Origin: Liolophura sinensis | Lineage: Eukaryota; Mollusca; Polyplacophora; Chitonida; Chitonidae | Length of the DNA stretch: 64,000 nt | Direction: 5' to 3' | Assembly: GCF_032854445.1 (NCBI RefSeq) | Contig: NC_088296.1 | Span: forward strand, 21,939,853 to 22,003,852 | Shown here: piece after piece, positions 1-11,715 of the stretch | How positions within the stretch are numbered: the stretch's first letter is position 1 | How the letters are laid out: each line of letters begins with the position of its first letter | Notes under the pieces: generated by a model | Told to the model about the DNA's origin: nothing | The model's input: only the letters and a program-made list of their open reading frames with translations | The model's database searches: none | Made by a program: the position numbers and the translations under genes

Positions 1-444
1 ACGTTAACAGCCAGATTAATAACCTAATTGGGGTAAATTGACAAGAGGTCCGATTTTCGGCTTCTTTCGTGTGACCACTTACCAACTAACCCTATCACGT
101 CCGCACTGAATTACCTCCCTTGCATCACTAAAGCACATATCATGTAAAGTGGGATCGGTGTAAGCCTACACACACATGTACTTCTTGAAGAGATATTTAG
201 ATTTCCTCAGAGTGGCTGAAAAATTATACCAGCGGCTGTTTAGATTACTTCACAAAATTGAAGTTTGCTTTGAAGGTGGATCTTCAACTAGCATACCCCG
301 CTTCAACTTCAAGATTTGACTTTAGCCATATTCACACGCCCCACCTAACCACATTTTACTCCTCAAGCAGTTGAAGAGTGCATTTAAGGGAGGTTGTTCG
401 CTAGAGCCTTAATATAATCACAACAAAACACCTTTGCCGTGGTA

Positions 445-910
445 GTGAATAAGTATTCAAATCAAACCAACAGCATCTTCCTGAGAGTGAAAAGTGGACA
501 AGGGATATGTGCAACAATTCTAAAGCAGCAAGAAACTATTTAAACAACGTTTAAATGCATGGAAATGTGTCATGTATTTAAGCACCAGTAGGTTTGTTGT
601 CAAAAGCATATATATTATAAGAATCAAATGATGATTTGGCATTCCCATGGTGTGCTAATCCATAAGTATTCAAAACACCAAGAGCACCTTTTAGAAAGTG
701 AAAAGTTGAAAAAATGAGGGAACATGTATTGCAATTAAAAATAGCAAGAAACTTCTTGGAACTAGACTGCTTTGATTCAATACAAACAACATTTTCCTGA
801 ATTTGTGAGAAAATAGGCTTTGGTTAAACATTTCAAAATATTAATACACTAGTGCATTAGTGAGTATTAAAAACACACCAACAGCATCTTCCTGAGAGTG
901 ACAGATGATT
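445..910. repeat. ~205-bp tandem monomers, short array
   Basis: Monomers begin with AGTATTCAAA or AGTATTAAAA at about 448, 665 and 866. They share GCAAGAAACT, an AGCACCAGTA box and AACAGCATCTTCCTGAGAGTG. The array breaks off near 910, inside a monomer, where the sequence leaves the family represented at 4,390-5,215. Confidence 0.7.
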
Positions 911-3264
911 GCACTACTGACATTCTCTGTAAGGATTACAGTGCTATTTCATAAAAATATAATGTACCCAGCATACGAGAATTCCACAGCAATTTCCATA
1001 TTTGTACTTTAACGATCAAAAAATAACCCTGTATTTACTGGCTCCAAAGCACATTTTACCTTTAAACCTCTAAAAGACATCCTGTGGCACAAAATAAAGC
1101 CTTCTCAAGTCAATACAGATTTTTCTTGAGATTTTTGGTAAGGCTGTGCTCGTTTACAATTACATGATAACACTTTTTTGAGAATCAAATCTACTGATTT
1201 ACGCAATGTCATCTGATAAGACAAAGTTCTATCAAGAGCCCACTAAAAACTGCATTTTCCTTACAACAATTATGCATTCCTAATTACATGGTAGAAGACG
1301 AGAATTACTAACCATGATCTGTCTGATCGTCTGCGACTGTAGCGGTCGTAGGTAATTAGCAATGCTGTTCTAAGGAACATAACTCTTAGGTGTTAAACAG
1401 TAGGAGAATCCCGCAACATGTGCATTGCCACTGAGTAAAACGATCGTTGAGACTGGATGTACGCCAGATTGGTCGTCTCGTCTGTGTTACAGGTAAGATT
1501 CAGAGGTCATCTGCCCCTCGGTAACACACCGTTTAGTTCTTGTTGGTTTGTAGTTCCTAGCTGATCTATAAAAACTGATATAATGCGGTTAACTTTGAAG
1601 ATATTTTTGGAAGAATAGTTGATAAATCTAAATAATTTGTCTCGTTTCGTCTTTGTTAGACCATAGGAAGGGCAACACGACCAGGAAGATGGCGTAATCT
1701 GCGTCTTAATTACGTATACAAAAGCAATCATTCAATATATTTTGACTACAGACAATGAATGAGGATTATGCAAAATAGCGGTTACAAAAAAAAACATTGA
1801 TAGCTAATAAACTTGAGCTAATCAGCCCAGAAATGTCACGGAGATCTCCGAAGACCCCAGTCATCGACAATGACGTCAATGATGCGGTCAGTATAACCGG
1901 CATTTTGACATGCACTTGAGTGAGTGCGTGCTTGAAGGGAGAACTTCTGGGTTACGCGTTCTGTGACGTGTTCTGTCTCGCTTAGAAAGACTGGAAGACT
2001 GCATGGACGATTGCTGGTCGGGTTGGTCGGCATTTTTTTTTATATTATATTTTGAAAGTAAATTAAAAGTAATTTCAGGCCCGCATAATCTGAATGCTAA
2101 TTTTTATATCGCGGGTCCAATTTTCGTCACCTGCTTCAAGGCATACATATCCGATTTTAAATGCTCTTTATAAACTTTGTTGTTTTCATAACCAAGTTCT
2201 TTTACACTGAAGTCAAATATTCCTTCTTGATTCTGGATCCAACGTTAAATTTGAGTAAATTTACGAAATTTAAACCTATACAACTGAAGTTAAAAGGCAT
2301 TCATTTTCTTTCGCTACTGTGGCGAAGAGACGCCAATTTTGCTTTCGCCACACAGAAACTATATTAGCCAAAACTAATGTGGCGAATGGCTAGCCCAAGC
2401 CTAGCGACTAAGTAGATAGTCCTAGTCTTATGATGAACGTTTTTCTCAGCCAAATCTGTATCACAAATGTTTGCAACGTTATGCCATTGTACACGGATTT
2501 CAGGTCTGGCATTTTGATTTTATGCACACATGTAGCACGGTGATATTTTATGTACATTCCTTGTATAATGAGGTTTGTTTTGTTTGTTCAAATATGATGG
2601 TTGTCATTTACTTTTTCTGTATATGTGAACCTTGTCTATAATATATACAACCGTTGGTCACACACATTCAAGTTGTTGATGTAGATTTACTGTGTATTTG
2701 TAAAACAAAAGTTAAATTGTTAGTAATGGTATCTAGTAGTGTTTAAGTACATATACAGGATCATGGGGCATTTAGTACTGAATGACAAAAGGTCAATAAA
2801 ATACTATGTAACAAGTCAGAGGTTGCAACATTATCTTGCTTACCTGATTAATTCTTTTGTATAGAAACGGGTAAGCGTCTAGTGTAGAAAATATCTTGTG
2901 AATATTTGCCTATTTCTCTGGATATCATAGAGGAAAACTTTGTTATTGATGATGTGTATGAACACTTGACACCATATGCTTGTTCTGTATTGTTTGAGGT
3001 GCATTCGTCAACCATGCTGACTTATCTTCCTTGGAGTACTACTCTGAGATTAGATAGTCGCCGGATTAAGTCAGTCAATCATTGTTCCTCTACTAAAAGA
3101 CACTGGTGTTCAATCAGAAAATAGTTCCATCCATCGATGCAAAGCTACATTTGTATCAAGGAAAAGCACATCTTTACGCAAAAGCCGGGTCACTTAACAT
3201 TAATCACTGCGGATGAATAACCAAATATCACAATATAAGCTGTCTAAACAGGCGTTCGTATATC

Positions 3265-3320
3265 AACTGTCAGCTCATAAGGACGTTCCAGGTCCATAAT
3301 CGCCAGATATGCCAACGTAG
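3265..3320 (-). repeat. GGACGTTCC motif, inverted copy (possible left TIR)
   Basis: The core GGACGTTCCAGGTCCATAAT is preceded by GTCAG. The same motif occurs in opposite orientation near 5,735-5,790 and 7,330-7,375. The inverted arrangement resembles imperfect terminal inverted repeats of a ~4.1-kb element, but no target duplication was found. Confidence 0.45.
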
Positions 3321-4389
3321 TGTAACTGCGTCTACTATCTAAGCATTTACTGTAACAGCCAGAATAATAACCTAATTGGGGTAAATTGACAAGAAGTCCG
3401 ATTTTCGGCTTCTTTCGTGTGACCATTTACCAACTAGCCCTCTCTCGTTGGCGATCTGATTTTACCCTGATGCTGCAGTCTTTTCATGTGTAAGACAAGA
3501 TAGCAGCCTAATACACGACTGGCGAAATTTTCAGCATCTTTATAAAAGATATGCACACACCACTTGTCTAACATTAACACCCCAATAGTGTTGGGTGCCT
3601 TGACTCTGTCATTCAGTTTCAGAATACATACAATATACATGTATGAACACGGGAGTTACTAGACTCCTCTTCGCGAATGTTCTATCATGGTGACACACCA
3701 TTTCAGTTAACTTTTTACGTGTTTCCTCATATGGATTACACCGAAGCAGATTATATGATTTTATGAGTGGCTGGCTGAAGATACAGTGAACACCTTACTT
3801 GTATGTTGCTCGGGTATCAGACTTTGTTGTGGTGGGAAAAAACACATCCATGCATTTTAACAACGATTTGTAAAGAGTGAATGTTTGTGAGAAATGAAAA
3901 TTAATATTTGACATCAAAAAAAAGCTACAAGCAATTTAACCTTTCTCATTTTAAGGACGATTTTTTTGCCTGAAATGTAAGGAATAGAGGTGAGAATATA
4001 AACTGTAAAAACTTTCTTGTCATTAGAAACCCCAAGGAACACGTAGGCACTGAATTACCTCCCTTGCATCACTACAGCACATATCATGTAAAGTGAGATC
4101 GGTGTAAGCCTACACACACATGTACTTCTTTAAGAGATATTTAGATTTCCTCAGAGTGGCTGAAAAATTATACCAGCGGCTGTTTAGATTACTTCACAAA
4201 ATTGAAGTTTGCTCTGAAGGTGGATCTTCAACTAGCATGCCCCGCTTTAATTTCAAAATTTGACTTTAGCCAATTTCAGACGTCCCACCTAACCACATTT
4301 TATTCCTCAAACAGCTGGAGAGTGCATTTAAGGGAGGTTATTCGCTAGAGCCTTAATATAATCATAACAAAACACCTTTCCGGTGGTGG

Positions 4390-5215
4390 TGCATAAGTAT
4401 TCAAATTAAACGAACAGCATCTTCCTGAGAGTGAAAAGTGGACAAGGGATATGTGCAACAATTCTAAAGCAGCAAGAAACTATTTAAACAACGTTTAAAT
4501 GCATGGAAATGTGTCATGTATTTAAGCACCAGTAGGTTTGTTGTCAAAAGCATATATGTTATAAGAATCAAATGATGATTTGGCATTCCCATGGTGTGCT
4601 AATCCATAAGTATTCAAAACACCAAGAGCACTTTCCACAAGGTGAAAAGTTGAAAAAGTGAGGAAACATATATTGCAATTGAAATAGCAAGAAATTATTT
4701 CAGAACTAGACTGCTTTGATTCAATACCAACAACATGTTCGTCAATTTGATGGAAATTAGGCTTTGGTTAAGCATTTTAAAATATTAATACACTAGTTCA
4801 TCAATGAGTATTAAAAACACACCAGCAGCATCTTCTTGAGAGTGACAGATGAACCAAGAATATATAAAGCACTTTTAGAAAGCAAGAAACTATTTAAGCC
4901 ATGTTTATATGCATGAAAATGCTACATATATTTAGGCACCAGTAAGTAATGTGTAGTAAAATGCACATATTTCATACGAATCAAATGTTGATTTAGCATT
5001 AGCATAATAACCAGCAAGCATTCAAAATACCGAGATCACCTTCCTGAAAATGAAAAGTGAAAAAAGTGGTGGAATATGTAGAGAGATTCAAAAATAGCAA
5101 GAAACTACTCTGTCGCTAGACCGCCTTATTTCCATGCCAACAACATGGTTCTTGATTAGAGAGAAAAATAGCCTTAAGTAAAACATTTCACAAGAGTGAT
5201 ACACTCGTGTGTGTT
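4390..5215. repeat. ~205-bp tandem array, four monomers (unit 1)
   Basis: Monomer starts fall near 4,397, 4,608, 4,807 and 5,017, giving periods of 211, 199 and 210 bases. Shared blocks are GCAAGAAACTA, TTTAAGCACCAGTA and GAATCAAATG. The monomers are diverged from one another but the whole array is well conserved in unit 2, so the array predates the large duplication. Confidence 0.8.
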
Positions 5216-5593
5216 AGTCCATTACAATCATCACTGATCATCCAATTAGTGAAATCACATTGCAAACTCAGTGACAGTAGAATGAGGGTATATTCCAAAA
5301 ACAGCATCAGTTGAAATCGGAAAAAAACACGCACAGCACATCCCCGAAAATTGATGGTAGGTAAATGGCTCGTGATAATATATTCCAAACCAGTGACACA
5401 GTTAAACAACTCACACCTTTCTTAATCATCGCCGTTATGGAAGTGTGTCTGAATGAAAGGGCACTCTTTAGATAATCACAAATGGAGAACGGATGCAAGC
5501 AGAACATTGCAGAAAGACACAGAAGAGATTTTGCATAGAAGCAACACATTCGTAGACACTTTTCAACACAAACTCATTATGTCACGGCAAATG

Positions 5594-5960
5594 AGAAGAA
5601 TGTCATTGGAGATTTGTTGTCACCACATGAACCAATGATGACACCGGTGAAATACAGCGTAGTCTCTATTACATTTAAGAAGAGTCTCACGGGAGATTTG
5701 TCCTTGTCATGAACGTCGCTTGGCGCGTCAGCCGTGCGATTCTTGACCTGGAACGTCCATCTTGGCTGACGGCTGGTTTACGCATATCTGTTCTGACGCT
5801 CATATTCGCAAGTAACAGATTAATCACACTGAGTACGAAATGCAGAGTACATGTAGTCAAGTCACAATCGAGAACTGTTTCATTGGAGATTTATCCTTGT
5901 CATGACAATTGCCAGGGCCATCAGAGTGCAAATGTACCGTAGTCACAGCACATTCAAGAA
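5594..5960. repeat. Internal repeats with GGAGATTTGTCCTTGTCATGA
   Basis: Variants of GAGATTTGTCCTTGTCATGA recur near 5,608, 5,690 and 5,886, within imperfect repeats of roughly 100-200 bases. In unit 2 and the third copy a segment of about 60 bases is further duplicated in tandem (15,485-15,590 and 17,790-17,890). No protein is suggested; the short open frames here are by-products. Confidence 0.5.
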
Positions 5961-7499
5961 ATGTTCCATTTAAGAACAGTCAGCGTTGTCACACTACCAG
6001 AGGCGCGCAAATTAAGCGTACGACCGCTGTGTAGCCATGGTATACGCGAGAGCAGAAATGGCGAAGACACGCTAGGGACATGACACACCCTGAAACAGCA
6101 AATGTTTGAAATTATTGCAGGCAAAAGAAATTTCAGACACTCACAAATGACACACACAAAATATAGAAGCTCTCGTAAAATTAATCAATCAATTAAACCA
6201 CGCACTCTTGTCAATTTTCCTCAGCCATGCCTTAAGTCCAACTGTTCATGTAAATGCGTAAGTAGTAGCAATTCACACGCCCCTTGGCACGATGGCTTGA
6301 GTAGAAATAGGTAAGAAAATCAGTGATGTTAATTGCAACATAGCAGACGTCACTGGTCTAGAATTCCTCAAAATGCCGTGTTGTCATCACATTTAATATG
6401 TTACACACATCGTGACTGCAGGACTGCTTTTGCGCCAAGTTTTATACCATCAACTTTTGAAATGACAAAGTTATCTGGCAAACCTGTGATCAAAGATGCT
6501 CATTAAATTATGTAATAAAAACGCTTTGTTATGCACATGCTGGCTTCATGTAACCTGCAACATTTCATGTGTTGTAGCGCCAGCTTTCAGGTATAGGAAA
6601 TTTGAAGCAGTTGTCACTTTGTAAGGTTAATAAATCACTATGGTGGCAAAGCTACCTATGAAACATTACAGTAGAAACATTAAGGCAGAGCATTGGTCAA
6701 TATGGCTTTGTTTCTCAGCACATAATTTAACATCACTCGGAAAATCCCCAAATCTTTGAGTGTATAAATCAATTATCAGCGGCTTATGTTATAAAAGATG
6801 GCGAATTTTGACTACAATGTCAAAGCTTCCATGGTTAAGTACATAACGCACACTGTATTTTTGTTAGCTACAGTATTTTTTTAGTTTTTTCCACAGCATG
6901 AAAAATATCACTTGGAAGAGCCATACTCAATGTGACAAGCAAACCACTAAGTGTGTCTTTCACTCCTTCACCCTAATTTTCTTCAGATTTACAATGAGTA
7001 TCATTCTCTTGTCAGTAAATATGGACAGAATGTCCAGAATCTCTGGCGCCCTGGTTCATGACTTTGTCTGTTCCCGCTTAACCAGCGTCTAGCGCCTTTA
7101 TATTCATCGTTTTGAATTAGATCGCCACGTTGCATGTATAAACACATGTAAACATATTTTATTATCGACAACAATTTAAATAACAATTTCACTCATTCGC
7201 CTAGAACATACCTCGCGTCTTTCAAACACCATGGACAATTGTTTACCCCTTATCTATGCATCATCCCGTCGTAGTTTCTTACTTTGTACATTTTAATGCC
7301 TTTATGATTTGTGTTACAGGTCGTTGTGCAAGTTGGCCTTTGGGATCACTGACATGGAACGTCCTTACTGACAAGAGTTTTAACCCATAGATTATCTGAA
7401 GGTGAGAAGATTTCAGTTTGTGTTATCTCCCATTGTCTAACTCTCCTGTCAGAAGGTGCAAAAAGTCCCCTACATCCGGGCATTCAGAATTCGCGGTGC

Positions 7500-8150
7500 A
7501 GGTACGTTTCTTAGCTTATTATTTCATTGCCCATTCATTTATGATTTATGAACATTTGTATGATCCACTAGTCATATAATGGATTTGTGAGAGGTCGCCT
7601 AATGTCTTGTTGTGATGAGATCAGGATTATGAGCGATATTGCTGTGCCTGTTAATATTTTTACTTGTCATAATGTGTTTTCGTCAATGTGTTCCAAAATA
7701 AAGATGTCTCCACGTTCCAGCTGTCACCTACGCTTATAAGACTTGCTGTCCATTAAGATTAATATATGAAGAAACTTCAGCCAACTACCACCCTGTTGTA
7801 AGTGCTCTGTTTTTTCAGTCTGTATTGTATGTTTTTATTGCACATGTATGCAATCTTTCCATTGAAGTATTGTTTGAAGTACTTGTGTATTACAGATTGA
7901 TTATATAGCCTAAGATTATAGCCCTGTTAGATTTTGTTTAACGAGATCTTAGTTTCATTGAAATAAATTATACACGAAGGTTCAGTTATAGGAACAGTTT
8001 ATCTATTTTTTTCATTAGTGTTTTACGCCGTACTCAAGAATATTAGGTACGGCGGAGTATGACCGGGAGAAAACCAGGCCGAGTCCTTGGAAAACCCACG
8101 ACCATCCACAGGTTGCTGTCAAAACCTGCCCACAAATTCAAGTGGTTATT
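7500..8150. other. Spacer between large repeat copies
   Basis: AT-rich sequence with no gene visible. It holds a SINE fragment near its right end and separates unit 1 from the diverged partial copy. Confidence 0.5.
8012..8134 (-). mobile_element. SINE family A, truncated
   Basis: Minus-orientation tail GTGTTTTACGCCGTACTCAA followed by the diverged central domain (CCACGACCATCCACAGGTTG). The tRNA-like head is missing. Confidence 0.8.
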
Positions 8151-9578
8151 TTAGATTTACTGTATATGGTAAAACAAAAGTTAAACTGTCAGTAATGGTA
8201 TCCAGTTGTGTTTAAGAATACTTACAAGATTAAGGTAATACTGAATGACAAAGTCCATTGATATACAATGGATCAAGTCAGAGGTTGCCATATTATCTTG
8301 CTTAACTGGCAAATTCTTTGGTTCACGAATAACAAAATGTCACAAGACATTCCAAATGTAATATAGTTAAATATCATCAAGAGACCCAATCAGTTTCACT
8401 CTCTTGCCTGGGTAAACAGCTAAATTCATATGGTGCGCAAGGTTATAGTTTTTTATGTAACCACCATTAATCGAATTATTTGACAGTTTTAAATGTAGAC
8501 ATCTTTTAGCCTTGGCAGAAAAAGACTGTAATAAAACTGATAGAAATGGATTGGAAATCAGAGGGACAGGGTTATGAACTAGATTGCACGAGTCTCTGGC
8601 TTGTCGTCTTGGGATTGTTCTTTTTTAATGTGATGACAAAGAAGCCTTTTGAGCTATTTGAGAGCAATGATGCCTAATAAACTGCAATGAACAACACTGC
8701 TGTCATCACCTAATACAGTTTTAGCCATGATACTAGGGATAGTGTAAGTTTCTACTCTCTAACCACTTATAAGAACAAGTAGAAATAGTGTTGATGATCT
8801 GCCATTACTCACATGCTGTAGTTTTTATATGTACAAGACACATCCTAGCATCGTAATAAATGACTGGCCAAGATTTCAGAATTTTAGCAGATTCTGTCCA
8901 CACAGCATTTATATTACATTTACATCCACACAGCACACTTTGTTGGGTTTTGTAACCTTGGCATTGAGTTTCAGGATCCATAAAGTGTATGACCTTGGAG
9001 GAAATCAAATTCTTTTTCCCAAATGTTCTTTCATGGTGTGACATCATTTCAGTTAACCTTTTTACGTGTCTTGGTATATGGACCACACTTAACCAGTGCA
9101 TATCAATTTATAAGATTCAGAGTGGCTGACTGAAGATGTTGATCAACAAAGACACTGCACGTCGACCATAATAATTGTTTCCATTGGTGCAAAAAGCATA
9201 TATTTGAACAACGATTTGTGAAGGATACACGAAAATTAACATTTCACATCAATGAATGCTTAAGCAACTTTAGCTCATTCATAAGTCTTCGGCTGAAATC
9301 TGGGTGAGAATGTTACCTCCAAAAGCTTTCTTTCTTTGTCAACAAAGTTTCATTGCAACACAGTTGTCATTCCAAGGAACAAGGCCGCTTTCCTGCCTTG
9401 TCACACTGCAACATGTACCCCGTACAGTGAAAATACTTTTGAGGGGTGAAACAAGTGGGATTTTACCTGTTGCAGGTAAAAAGATGCCATCAAACTATGA
9501 AAGTTGAAGCAATGTTCACACTCTTAAAGATGTCTTTTTCAGCTTACGAAAATGCCTGGTTGTACGCCTACAACCACA
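8150..9578. repeat. Older diverged partial copy of the large repeat
   Basis: Matches 2,690-2,860 and then about 3,480-4,118 of unit 1 with many substitutions and a deletion in between. Recognisable blocks include AAACAAAAGTTAAA, CAAGTCAGAGGTTGC, TTTCAGTTAAC and GAGTGGCTG. It runs without a break into unit 2 at 9,579, so the array has at least two age classes. Confidence 0.7.
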
Positions 9579-11441
9579 TGTACTTCTTTAAGAGATATTT
9601 AGATTTCCTCAGAGTGGCTGAAAAATTATACCAGCGGCTGTTTAGATTACTTCACAAAATTGAAGTTTGCTTTGAAGGTGGATCTTCAACTAGCATACCC
9701 CGCTTAAATTTCAAGATTTGACTTTAGCCATATTCACACGTCCCACCTAACCACATTTTACTCCTCAAGCAGTTGAAGAGTGCATTTAAGGGAGGTTATT
9801 CGCTAGAGCCTTAATATAATCACAACAAAACACCTTTGCCGTGGTAGTGAATAAGTATTCAAATCAAACCAACAGCATCTTCCTGAGAGTGAAAAGTGGA
9901 CAAGGGATATGTGCAACATTTCTAAAGCAGCAAGAAACTATTTAAACAACATTTAAATGCATGGAAATGTGTCATGTATTTAAGCACCAGTAGGTTTGTT
10001 GTCAAAAGCATATATATTATAAGAATCAAATGATGATTTGGCACACCCATGGTGTGCTAATCCATAAGTATTCAAAACACCCAGAGCACCTTTTAGAAAG
10101 TGAAAAGTTGAAAAAATGACGGGAACATGTATTGCAATTAAAAATAGCAAGAAACTTCTTGGAACTAGACTGCTTTGATTCAATACAAACAACATTTTCC
10201 TGAATTTGTGAGAAAATAGGCTTTGGTTAAACATTTCAAAATATTAATACACTAGTGCATTAGTGAGTATTAAAAACACACCAACAGCATCTTCCTGAGA
10301 GTGACAGATGATTGCACTACTGACATTCTCTATAAGGATTACAGTGCTATTTCATAAAAATATAATGTACCCAGCATACGAGAATTCCACAGCAATTTCC
10401 ATATTTGTACTTTAACGATCAAAATATAACCCTGTATTTACTGGCTCCAAAGCACATTTTACCTTTAAACCTCTGAAAGACATCCTGTGGCACAAAATAA
10501 AGCCTTCTCAAGTCAATACAGATTTTTCTTGAGATTTTTGGTAAGGCTGTGCTCGTTTACAATTACATGATAACACTTTTTTTGAGAATCAAATCTACTG
10601 ATTTACGCAATGTCATCTGATAAGACAAAGTTCTATCAAGAGCCCACTAAAAACTGCATTTTCCTTACAACAATTATGCATTCCTAATTACATGGTAGAA
10701 GACGAGAATTACTAACCATGATCTGTCTGATCGTCTGCGACTGTAGCGGTCGTAGGTAATTATCAATGTTGTTCTAAGGAACATAACTCTTAGGTGTATT
10801 ACAGGAGGGGAATCCCCAACATGTGCATTGCCACTGAGTAAAACGATCGTTGAGACTGGATGTACGCCAGATTGGTCGTCTCGTCTGTGTTACAGGTAAG
10901 ATTCAGAGGTCATCTGCCCCTCGGTAACACACAGTTTAGTTCTTGTTGGTTTGTAGTTCCTAGCTGATCTATAAAAACTGATATAATGCGGTTAACTTTG
11001 AAGATATTTGTGGAAGAATAGTTCATAAATCTAAATAATTTGTCTCGTTTCGTCTTTGTTAGACCATAGGAAGGGCAACACGACCAGGAAGATGGCGTAA
11101 TCTGCGTCTTTATTACGTATACAAAAGCAATCATTCAATATATTTTGACTACAGACAATGAATGAGGATTGTGCAAAATAACGGTTACAAAAAAAACATT
11201 GATAGCTAATAAACTTGAGCTAATCAGCCCAGAAATGTCACGGAGATCTCCGAACAACCGCAGTCATCGACAATGACGTCAATGACGCGGTCAATATAAC
11301 CGCCATTTTGACATACACGTGAGTGAGTGCGTCTGGGTTACGCGTTCTGTGACGTTTTCTGTCTCGCTTAGAAAGACTGGAAGACTGCATGGACGATGGC
11401 TGGTCGGGTTGGTCGGCATTTTTTTTTGTATTATATTTTGA

Positions 11442-11715
11442 TTTTTTTTTTTTTTTTTTTTTTTGATTGGTGTTTTACGCCGTACTCAAGAATATTTCAC
11501 TTATACGACGGCGGCCAGCATTATGGTGGGTGGAAACCGGGCAGAGCCCGGGGGAAACCCACGACCATCCGCAGGTTGCTGGCAGACCTTCTCACGTACG
11601 GCCGGAGAGGAAGCCAGCATGAGCTGGACTTGAACTCACAGCGACCGCATTGGTGAGAGACTCCTGGGTCATTACGCTGCGCTAGCGCTTTAACCGACTG
11701 AGCCACGGAGGCCCC
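11442..11715 (-). mobile_element. SINE family A, full length, with perfect target duplication
   Basis: The element runs from a poly-T/A tail (minus orientation) through GTGTTTTACGCCGTACTCAA and the central domain to the tRNA-like head ending GCCACGGAGGCCCC. It is flanked by a 14-base direct repeat, GTATTATATTTTGA, at 11,428-11,441 and 11,716-11,729. The same locus in unit 1 (about 2,040-2,056) has a single copy of this target and no SINE. Confidence 0.95.

Larger units (their letters stand above)
1..7500. repeat. Large tandem repeat unit 1 (left end outside window)
   Basis: This stretch is repeated, by eye at well over 90 percent identity, as unit 2 downstream. The offset is 9,402-9,403 bases at the left and about 9,650 further right, because unit 2 gained a SINE. 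No convincing gene is present: short open frames recur in both units with stops nearby and no recognisable domain. Within the unit, 1-910 repeats 3,351-4,855, but the left copy lacks the part equivalent to about 3,440-4,040. It could be a macrosatellite, a recent segmental duplication or a very large non-autonomous transposon. The identity of the core is unknown. Confidence 0.85.

Noticed and set aside
1507-1731. 74-codon minus-strand frame repeated at 10,910-11,134
   Set aside because: It is conserved only because it lies in the duplicated unit. It has no domain or signal, and the units differ without frame-related constraint.
5307-5549. Minus-strand hydrophobic frames (80-95 codons) shared by the three repeat copies
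   Set aside because: Start and end differ between copies through indels, there is no splice support, and they overlap frames on the other strand.
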